A stretch of 12,263 bases of DNA from CAZYWA01 sp964650975 [NCBI: uncultured bacterium] (GTDB lineage: Bacteria > JADJOY01). The stretch's first letter is position 1. Each line of letters begins with the position of its first letter. The stretch spans positions 4,371 through 16,633 of the forward strand of contig CAZYWA010000132.1 of the NCBI GenBank assembly GCA_964650975.1. The letters are read 5' to 3'. Below the pieces are notes generated by a model. That model did not search any database. It saw nothing but the letters and a program-made list of their open reading frames with translations, and was not told the DNA's origin. This document shows positions 6,681 to 12,263 of the stretch, piece by piece. Position numbers and translations under genes: made by a program.

Positions 6681-7280
6681 ATGCGCGTGCTTCGAACGAT
6701 AGAGCGCTGGCTCACCACGGCCGAGGAAGCGCTGGTCGTTTCGCTGCTGGTGTTCATGGTGTGCCTGGCGTTCCTGCAGGTGGTGCTGCGCAACGTGTTC
6801 TCGTCGCCGCACCTGGGATTCTTGCAGTCGATCCTGCGCAGCCTGGGTTTCTCGGGCGGGATCCTGTGGGCGGAGATCCTGCTCAAGAACCTGGTGCTGT
6901 GGGTGGGGCTGCTCGGTGCAATGCTCGCCGCCGCGAGCGACAAGCAGTTCGCGATGGATCTCACGCAGCGGGTGCTGAAGGGACGCGTGCGCTCGGCGGT
7001 GGCTTCGGTCTGCCACGTGTTCGCCGCGGCCGTGAGCGCGGTGCTGGCGTGGGCCGCGCTCGACTTCTGGCGTGGCGAGTACGAAGAGCACCATCCGCTC
7101 TTCTCGGTGGGGTCGGTCGCGGTCCAGTCCTGGATCTTCGATCTGGTGCTGCCGCTCGGGTTCCTGCTGCTCGCCGTTCACTACGTGATCAAGCTCTTCG
7201 ATTCGTGGGTCCCTGACGAGCTTCGCGAAGCAACCGAGCTTCCCGGCCATCTCTCCGGGCCGGCGCACCACGACGTCTGA
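6681..7280 (+). CDS. dctQ: TRAP transporter small permease (DctQ family)
   Basis: 199 residues; the start is fixed by AAGGAG (6666-6671) 9 nt upstream of the ATG. Four membrane segments are visible (about 15-36, 61-84, 106-128, 148-170). The family's signature region lies around VCLAFLQVVLRNVF near the end of the first helix, where DctQ proteins carry a conserved QV-x(2)-R. WAEILLKNLVLWVGLLGA follows in the second. In TRAP systems DctQ scaffolds the elevator-type DctM subunit and helps receive substrate from the periplasmic P protein; transport runs on the Na+ or H+ gradient. It is longer than many DctQ proteins, with an added loop (about 40-60) and a polar C-terminal tail. The stop is 10 nt before dctM. 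Confidence 0.92.
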   Translation: MRVLRTIERWLTTAEEALVVSLLVFMVCLAFLQVVLRNVFSSPHLGFLQSILRSLGFSGGILWAEILLKNLVLWVGLLGAMLAAASDKQFAMDLTQRVLKGRVRSAVASVCHVFAAAVSAVLAWAALDFWRGEYEEHHPLFSVGSVAVQSWIFDLVLPLGFLLLAVHYVIKLFDSWVPDELREATELPGHLSGPAHHDV

Positions 7281-7290
7281 GGATGCCCCG

Positions 7291-8553
7291 ATGACCGCCC
7301 TCGCCATCACTCTCTTGATGCTGGTGCTGTCGGCGCTCGGCGCGCCGGTCTACGCGTTGCTCGGGTTCCTGGCGCTCTACTTGTTCCACACCACGGATCA
7401 ATCGCTGAGCGCGGTGATCGTCGAGATGCAGCGGCTCACCACGATGCCGTCGCTGATCGCGGTGCCGCTCTTCACGTTCGCGGGATACCTGCTGGCCGAG
7501 TCGGGCGCCCCGCGACGGCTGGTGAACCTGGCTCAGGCGATCTTCGGATGGTTGCCGGGCTCGATGGCGATCGTCGGCCTGGTGACCTGCGCGCTCTTCA
7601 CCGCGTTCACCGGAGCCTCCGGCGTCACGATCATCGCTCTCGGCGGCCTGCTCTACCCGATGCTGCGCGGGCAGGGATATCCGGAGAAGTTCACGCTCGG
7701 TCTGCTCACCACGACCGGCAGCCTCGGCCTGCTGTTCCCGCCCAGCTTGCCGATCATCCTGTACGGCATCGTGGGCAAGGTGGAGATCGACAAGCTGTTC
7801 GCGGCTTGCGCGCTTCCCGGCCTGCTGTTGCTCGGCATCCTCGGCGTCTACACGCTGATCGTCGGCTGGCGCGCCGGCGTGCCGCGCATCCCGTTCTCGA
7901 CGGGCGCCGTGCGGAAGGCCGCGCGGGACGCGATCTGGGAAGTGCCGCTGCCGTTCCTGGTGATCGGCGGGATCTACGGCGGCTGGTTCACCGCCGGCGA
8001 GGCGTCGGCGGTGATGGCGATGTACGTGATGGTGGTGGAGGTGCTGATCTACAAGGACATCAAGCCCGGGGCGCTCGCGGGCGTGGTGATCCGCAGCATG
8101 ACGCTGGTGGGCTCGATCCTGGTCGTGCTGGGCGCCGCGCTCGGGCTCATGAACTACGTCATCGACGCGGAAATCCCGTCGAAGCTCTTCGAGTGGCTCC
8201 ACCAGTACGCGAGCTCGAAGATCCAGTTCCTGCTGATCCTCAACGTGTTCCTGCTGGTGGTGAACATGGTGGAGATCTTCTCGGCCATCTTCATCGTGGT
8301 GCCGATCATCGTGCCGGTCGCCAAGCAGTACGGCATCGACCCGATCCATCTCGGTGCGTTGTTCCTGCTCAACCTCGAGATCGGCTACATGACGCCGCCG
8401 ATGGGGCTCAACCTGTTTCTGTCGTCGAGCCGCTTCGAGAAGCCGCTCACCCAGCTCTACGCCGCGACGACGCCGTTCTGGCTACTCATGCTCTTGGCAC
8501 TCGGCGTCGTGACCTACGTGCCGCAAGTCAGTCTGTTCTTCGTGCACCACTGA
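7291..8553 (+). CDS. dctM: TRAP transporter large permease (DctM family)
   Basis: 420 residues, normal for DctM; GAGGA (7279-7283) overlaps the dctQ stop and serves as ribosome binding site. The protein is hydrophobic throughout with roughly a dozen membrane segments. The first re-entrant region reads TAFTGASGVTIIALGG (about 104-119), corresponding to the family's SG-S-x-A motif. It is followed by LYPMLRGQGYPEKF, then GSLGLLFPPSLPIILYG (about 143-159), matching the G-x-LG-x-L-PPS motif. Near the C-terminus EIGYMTPPMGLNLF (about 363-376) matches the second conserved half. DctM carries the substrate path and cation sites. No substrate-binding protein gene follows; a stem-loop begins 3 nt after the stop and the next genes are on the other strand. 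Family call is firm; substrate unknown, though TatT-linked systems have been proposed to move hydrophobic ligands. Confidence 0.96.
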   Translation: MTALAITLLMLVLSALGAPVYALLGFLALYLFHTTDQSLSAVIVEMQRLTTMPSLIAVPLFTFAGYLLAESGAPRRLVNLAQAIFGWLPGSMAIVGLVTCALFTAFTGASGVTIIALGGLLYPMLRGQGYPEKFTLGLLTTTGSLGLLFPPSLPIILYGIVGKVEIDKLFAACALPGLLLLGILGVYTLIVGWRAGVPRIPFSTGAVRKAARDAIWEVPLPFLVIGGIYGGWFTAGEASAVMAMYVMVVEVLIYKDIKPGALAGVVIRSMTLVGSILVVLGAALGLMNYVIDAEIPSKLFEWLHQYASSKIQFLLILNVFLLVVNMVEIFSAIFIVVPIIVPVAKQYGIDPIHLGALFLLNLEIGYMTPPMGLNLFLSSSRFEKPLTQLYAATTPFWLLMLLALGVVTYVPQVSLFFVHH

Positions 8554-8555
8554 AG

Positions 8556-8596
8556 CGCGCGTCGCTCACGCTGCGTGAGCCCAGCGGCGACGCGCG
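8556..8596. terminator. Nested stem-loop after dctM, probable (bidirectional) terminator
   Basis: CGCGCGTCGC (8556-8565) and GCGACGCGCG (8587-8596) form a perfect 10-bp outer stem. Inside it TCACG (8566-8570) and CGTGA (8574-8578) form a 5-bp inner stem with loop CTG. The structure begins 3 nt after the dctM stop and also contains the stop codon of the small minus-strand ORF. It is symmetric enough to act on both transcripts. No T-run is present on either side. Confidence 0.6.
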
Positions 8597-8799
8597 AGGG
8601 TCGGAGCGAGCGGCGTGCGGCGGAGCTGCAGCACGCATGCGCCCTGTGCCGGAGTTTTCGCGGCCGCGTACGGACGCTCGAGCTCCGTGCGCATGATCTC
8701 GAGCTTGGCCGGCTCGGCCCAGCTGGGCGTGTAGAAGCGGTAAAAATCGAGACGGGCATCGCCGACGGCCTTGCCCAGGCTATTGATCGTGAGCTTCAT
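8566..8799 (-). CDS. Small protein of unknown function (77 aa)
   Basis: I do not recognise a family. The ATG at 8799 is preceded by a strong Shine-Dalgarno sequence, GGGAGGG, about 8 nt upstream, the best ribosome site on the minus strand of this window. The first roughly 47 codons show the G/C-ending bias of neighbouring genes, and the residues are protein-like (MKLTINSLGKAVGDARLDFY, then a W/E/K-containing amphipathic stretch). The bias weakens after about residue 47. The last 25 residues are Arg/Ala/Leu-rich without acidic residues, and the end lies inside the dctM-side stem-loop. There is no signal peptide or membrane segment. It sits 250 bp downstream of pcm on the same strand. Possibilities: a small cytosolic protein, a peptide substrate for the upstream enzymes, or a truncated gene remnant. 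Confidence 0.5.
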   Translation of the reverse strand: MKLTINSLGKAVGDARLDFYRFYTPSWAEPAKLEIMRTELERPYAAAKTPAQGACVLQLRRTPLAPTLARRRWAHAA

Positions 8800-9049
8800 G
8801 GTGTGAACCCTCCCTGTGCGCATTCGCGCGAGGTGCACGCCGCTCACGCAAGTGCGGTGCCCATTCGGCGAGGTACCATCGCGCGGAAAGAGATCCCATG
8901 ATTTCAAGTAGTCAGGGCGGTGATCCGCGTGCAACGGCGCTCGCCGCAAGCTCACCCGCAGCACGCGGCTGCGGTTCGACCGCGGCCTCGGAGCAACGCA
9001 CGCATCCGAAGGCTGCGGGAGACCGAGGCTCGAGAAGTCGCCTTGCCGC
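8800..9049. other. Gap of about 250 bp between the small ORF and pcm
   Basis: No gene is supported here. The small ORF's frame stays open upstream to 8964, but it reads as non-coding and bypasses the strong ribosome site. On the minus strand a TTGAAA near 8914-8919 could be a -35 element, but no acceptable -10 follows at the right distance. The one clear structure is the hairpin at 8956-8974. Confidence 0.5.
8956..8974 (-). terminator. Hairpin downstream of pcm, weak terminator candidate
   Basis: CCGCAGC (8956-8962) and GCTGCGG (8968-8974) form a perfect 7-bp stem with a 5-nt loop, about 75 nt past the pcm stop on the minus strand. There is no following T-run, so the terminator role is inferred from position only. 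Confidence 0.35.
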
Positions 9050-9664
9050 TCAGCTCGCCCAGCCGCACGCGCCGAGGAGCGGCACGAAGGCGCACTCGAT
9101 GTCTCGCCGCTCCTCGATCCCGCTGGTGCCTCGAGTGATCACGGCCAGCCGTTGTCCGGTACGATCACCGACGGGAATGACCAGCCGCCCACCCACCGCG
9201 AGCTGCGCCACGAGCTCGGCGGGCGGCCGTGGCGCGGCCGCGGCCACCACGATGCGGTCGTACGGCGCCGCTTCGACGAATCCCAGGCTGCCATCGCCCA
9301 CCACCACCGTGACGGCGCCGTACCCGGCATCGCCGAGGGTCGCGCGCGCGGAGGCGGCGAGGCGCGGAATCCGCTCGATGCTCCGCACCTGGCCACCGAG
9401 CTCGGCGAGCAACGCGGCCTGGTAGCCGCTTCCGGTTCCCACGTCGAGGCACCTCGCACCGCGCTCGAGACCGAGCCGCTCGAGCATCAGCGCCACCATG
9501 TAGGGCTGCGAGATGGTCTGCCCGTCGCCGATCGAGAGCGGCCGATCCTGGTAGGCCTGCTCTTCGAGCTCGACCGGCACGAACCGATGCCGTGGCACCG
9601 ATTCGAACGCCCGGAGCACTTCGGGATCGCCGATCCCTCGCGCGCGTAGCTGCTCGGCCACCAT
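9050..9664 (-). CDS. pcm: Protein-L-isoaspartate O-methyltransferase
   Basis: 204 residues from the ATG at 9664; E. coli Pcm is 208. The enzyme methylates isoaspartyl residues in damaged proteins from S-adenosylmethionine, starting their repair. Family motifs in order: MVAEQLRARGI at the N-terminus, VPRHRFVP (23-30), the QTISQPYMVA active-site loop (49-58), SAM-binding motif I LDVGTGSGYQ (73-82), VVGDGSLG (121-128), PYDRIVVAAAAP (134-145), and the C-terminal FVPLLG (193-198). The frame is open further upstream to a TTG at 9763, which would overlap the radical SAM gene by 52 nt. A CTG codon overlaps that gene's TGA. The ATG at 9664 matches the family N-terminus best but lacks a Shine-Dalgarno sequence, so the true start may lie up to about 17 codons earlier. 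It reads 47 nt downstream of the radical SAM gene, probably the same transcript. Confidence 0.93.
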   Translation of the reverse strand: MVAEQLRARGIGDPEVLRAFESVPRHRFVPVELEEQAYQDRPLSIGDGQTISQPYMVALMLERLGLERGARCLDVGTGSGYQAALLAELGGQVRSIERIPRLAASARATLGDAGYGAVTVVVGDGSLGFVEAAPYDRIVVAAAAPRPPAELVAQLAVGGRLVIPVGDRTGQRLAVITRGTSGIEERRDIECAFVPLLGACGWAS

Positions 9665-9711
9665 CCGGTGGCGGAGCAGGGCGAGGTCGGACTCGTTCTG
9701 GCGGTGCCGGA

Positions 9712-12263
9712 TCAGTAGAGACCGCGCTGTTCGTCGGTCAGCGCCTGCGGGACGCCCATGCAACGGGCGCAGAGCTCGTGGCCCTTGTGCTTCGAGGTCG
9801 AGTCGTCGGCCTGCGCGTGGCCGTTACCCAGCGGGCGGCCGCTCAGGGCCGCGCGCGCCGCGCTGTAGCTGCCGTTGCTCCACACCTTCTTGAAGCCGCC
9901 CGGCTCGAAGGCGTTCCCCATCTCGGTCTTCGAGCCCTCGAAGATGCAGCACGACGACACCGAACCGTCCCAGTTCACGACCGCGCTGCGCCACGGCCAC
10001 GGGCACACCGGCTGCGACGCGAAGATCTTGTCGCGGAACCCGCCGTCGTAGTCGTAGCGGCTGAAGCGGCCCTCCGCCGGCAGGTACTGGGTGCGTTGCT
10101 TGGCGTCCTCGGGATTGAGCACCACCGGCACCAAGCGATGGTGGTCGGCGCCCAGCCGGGCGGCGAGCGCCGGCACCAGCGGCGCCTCGTGCTCGTTGTG
10201 GCGCATCACGATGAACTGCACCTCGATCTCGGGCGTGGCGGACCCGAGCACTTTCTTGCGCTCCGAGAGCATGCGCACGTTGCGCGTGACCTTCTCGAAA
10301 TCGCCCCCCACGCGGTAGACGCGGTACGTCTCGGGGCTGGCGCCGTCGAGCGACACGATGAGCCGGTCGAGCCCGGAGCGGATCAGCTTGTCGGCGTCCT
10401 CGGTGGTCCAGTTGTGGCTCAGGTTGCTCGACACCTCGGTCGACACGCGCCGCTCGTGCGCGGTGTGGATCATGTCGTGGATCGACTTGTGCAAGAGCGG
10501 CTCGCCCCAGTTGTAGAAGCGCACCTTGAAGAGATAGGGCGCGACCTCGGCCAGGAGCTGCTCGTAGCGCGCGAACGGCATCTCGCCGTAGGTGCGCTCG
10601 TTCACGTGCTGGCCGGTGGGGCAGAGCGGGCAGCGCAGATTGCAGTAGTTGTTGGGGTCCACGATCATCTCGAACGGATAACCGCGGACCTTGGTGGCGC
10701 GGGTCAGCATCTGCCACTGGGCCAGCGCCAGGTTGGCGACCTTTCGGGGCGTCGCGTAGCGCAGGAACTGTGGACCGTGGCGCCGCGTGAGGGTCCAGAA
10801 ACGGTGTCCGCGCCGCGCCAGGAGCCGCCATGCGGGCACCGCCGGCTCGGCGTCCAGATGATCCGAGAGCTCGCGCTTGCGACGACTCCAGTAGGGCAGC
10901 ACCGCCTTGACGTAGAGCACCTTGGCGGCCGCGTGCACCCGGTCCCAGGCCTGGGTGAAACGGGCCATCCGCGAGGGATGCTGGAAGAACACCGCCTGCA
11001 GCGCACGATCGAAGTGCGAGTCGAAGTGTCGCGACGAACGCCGTCCCCAGCGGTACGCACGCACCAAGGGCTTGAAGAACCGGTGGAGGAAGAGGATCTG
11101 CTCGTGCGAGATCGCTCCCGGCTCGAGCACCGGACCCGTCCGCCAGTTGTTGAAGAGGTCGCGGCTCGGATGGTAGAGGCCCATCTCGACCGACATCTTG
11201 TGGATGTCCGTGTTCGGGTACGGCTGGAAGAAGAACACGTTCATCTTGTTGGGCTTGATCGTCGCGTTGAGCTTGATGGTCTCGAGCATCTCCTCGGTGG
11301 TCTCGGTCGGAAGGCCCACCATGTTGTAGGTGCCGATGTGCAGGTCGTGCTGGTGGAGCAGGCCGGCCAGGTGCACGATCTGCTGATTGGTGACCGGCGG
11401 CCGCTTCATGAGGTCGCGCATGCGCTCGCTGCCCGACTCGAGGCCGAACACCAGGAGCCCGCAGCCCGCCTGCTTGAGCTCGCGGACCGACTGGTCGTTG
11501 AGCAAGCTCAAGAGCACGTTGCACTGGAACGGCGCGCCGACTTCCTTCGGGAAGCGCTCGGCGAACTCGCTGAACCACGAGCGGCGTAGCGGCAGGATGT
11601 CGTCGGAGAAGTCGAGGTAACGGATCTCCACGTCCTCGCGGGCGTGGATCCGCTGGCGGGCCTCGGCGATGGTACGGTCGACGCTCTTGAACCGGACGTA
11701 GTCGCCCTTGTTCGGATATTGCTGTTGTTGCGCGTGGTTCGAGCAATACGTGCATTTGTACGGACAGCCACGGCTCGCTGTGAGCATCGCCATCTTCTCG
11801 CGGCTCGAGAAGAGATTCGGGAAGTCGAAGAGCTCGAGGTCGGGGAGCGGCAGGCTGTCGAGATCGGTCACCAGCGGGCGCGTCGGGTTGCGCACGATGT
11901 CGTCGCCCCGGCGCACCCACAGATTGCGCACGCCCGACCAATCCCGGTCCGCCTGCATGTGGTCGAGAGTCTCGACCAGCGCGTCTTCCCCCTCGCCGAC
12001 GCAGACCGCATCGACGCCGGGGACCTGGATCGAGCTTTCCGGATCGAGGGTCGGGTGCACGCCGCCGTAGAGGATCGGCAGTGACGGAAAGCGACCCCGG
12101 GCGATCGGCGCCAGGCGCCGCACGTCGGGGAAGGTGGGAGTGAGCGAGCTGAAGCCGAGGACGTCGAAGCTGCGCTTCTCGAGCTCGGCGATGAACTCCT
12201 CCTCGCTCAGCGGCTTGGTCAGGTGCAGGAGGTCGGTCTGGTGCCCGGCTTGCTTGGCGCAAG
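9712..12263 (-). CDS. B12-binding/radical SAM + radical SAM/SPASM-like tandem fusion protein (5' end outside window)
   Basis: The frame is open from the right edge to TGA at 9712-9714: 849 visible residues, numbered from the edge. Residues about 1-110 resemble a cobalamin-binding domain (FDVLGFSSLTPTFPDV, ILYGGVHPT at about 63-71, VGEGE at 88-92), though its extreme N-terminus is missing. The first radical SAM domain carries C166-PYK-C170-TY-C173 after SRG, then GLLVFGLESGS and GTYNMVGLPTET, as in B12-type radical SAM enzymes. A basic linker of about 100 residues (about 430-530) leads to a second radical SAM domain: C540-NLR-C544-PL-C547, then NWGEPLLH (584-591) and LDRLIVSLDGAS. Its C-terminus holds C753, C771, C772, C831 and C834, with the NWDGSVSSCC and CARCMG contexts of SPASM auxiliary-cluster domains. 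Each radical SAM motif binds a [4Fe-4S] cluster that cleaves S-adenosylmethionine. Substrate unknown. No internal stop or frameshift is seen between the halves. Confidence 0.88.
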   Translation of the reverse strand, partial: CAKQAGHQTDLLHLTKPLSEEEFIAELEKRSFDVLGFSSLTPTFPDVRRLAPIARGRFPSLPILYGGVHPTLDPESSIQVPGVDAVCVGEGEDALVETLDHMQADRDWSGVRNLWVRRGDDIVRNPTRPLVTDLDSLPLPDLELFDFPNLFSSREKMAMLTASRGCPYKCTYCSNHAQQQQYPNKGDYVRFKSVDRTIAEARQRIHAREDVEIRYLDFSDDILPLRRSWFSEFAERFPKEVGAPFQCNVLLSLLNDQSVRELKQAGCGLLVFGLESGSERMRDLMKRPPVTNQQIVHLAGLLHQHDLHIGTYNMVGLPTETTEEMLETIKLNATIKPNKMNVFFFQPYPNTDIHKMSVEMGLYHPSRDLFNNWRTGPVLEPGAISHEQILFLHRFFKPLVRAYRWGRRSSRHFDSHFDRALQAVFFQHPSRMARFTQAWDRVHAAAKVLYVKAVLPYWSRRKRELSDHLDAEPAVPAWRLLARRGHRFWTLTRRHGPQFLRYATPRKVANLALAQWQMLTRATKVRGYPFEMIVDPNNYCNLRCPLCPTGQHVNERTYGEMPFARYEQLLAEVAPYLFKVRFYNWGEPLLHKSIHDMIHTAHERRVSTEVSSNLSHNWTTEDADKLIRSGLDRLIVSLDGASPETYRVYRVGGDFEKVTRNVRMLSERKKVLGSATPEIEVQFIVMRHNEHEAPLVPALAARLGADHHRLVPVVLNPEDAKQRTQYLPAEGRFSRYDYDGGFRDKIFASQPVCPWPWRSAVVNWDGSVSSCCIFEGSKTEMGNAFEPGGFKKVWSNGSYSAARAALSGRPLGNGHAQADDSTSKHKGHELCARCMGVPQALTDEQRGLY

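Noticed and set aside
8800-8964. Upstream extension of the small ORF
   Set aside because: It would put the strong GGGAGGG site inside the gene, and the added residues are not protein-like.
8898-9425. 175-codon plus-strand frame, partly in the gap before pcm
   Set aside because: Most of it is antisense to pcm; the translation is Ser/Arg/Ala-rich and has no ribosome site.
9592-11589. 665-codon open frame on the plus strand
   Set aside because: It is antisense to the radical SAM fusion; His/Arg/Val-rich low-complexity translation is typical of a shadow frame.

Overview
The window is GC-rich chromosomal DNA. Strong G/C bias at third codon positions produces long antisense reading frames, which I have not annotated. 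The gene content fits a Gram-negative bacterium with an outer membrane (FadL-type barrel, lipoprotein-like exported proteins). A TatT-type TRAP operon, a receiver-histidine kinase of common deltaproteobacterial layout and B12/SPASM radical SAM enzymes suggest a Myxococcota/Desulfobacterota-like or related uncultured lineage. That placement is inference from gene families. I see no tRNA, rRNA, CRISPR array, transposase or attachment site.

Layout. Positions 1-1919 (+): the C-terminal part of a FadL/OmpP1 outer-membrane transporter, then an exported beta-propeller (GH43/GH32-like fold) protein 8 nt downstream. Positions 1938-4255 (-): a possible co-directional run read as infA (IF-1), a small Rieske [2Fe-2S] ferredoxin, and a multi-spanning GT-C/TMTC-like membrane protein whose end converges on the propeller gene. 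A good sigma-70-like promoter precedes infA. Positions 4403-5578 (+): a soluble receiver-histidine kinase, ending in a hairpin that contains its stop codon. Positions 5783-8553 (+): a tight three-gene TRAP operon (tatT, dctQ, dctM) with a promoter candidate about 100 nt upstream and a nested stem-loop just after dctM. No DctP/TatP binding protein is present.

Positions 8566-12263 (-): a very large radical SAM protein running off the right edge, then protein-L-isoaspartate methyltransferase, a gap of about 250 bp with a hairpin, and a small unknown ORF with a strong Shine-Dalgarno sequence. The radical SAM protein is the most unusual object here. In one uninterrupted frame it carries a B12-binding-like domain, a complete radical SAM domain, a second complete radical SAM domain and a SPASM-like C-terminal cysteine cluster.

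How the genes work together: the TRAP genes form one membrane transporter with its periplasmic T component. The kinase just upstream may or may not regulate it. FadL plus the propeller protein may act at the cell surface. The radical SAM/methyltransferase/small-ORF group is either a peptide- or metabolite-modifying locus or simply neighbours; the sequence alone cannot decide.
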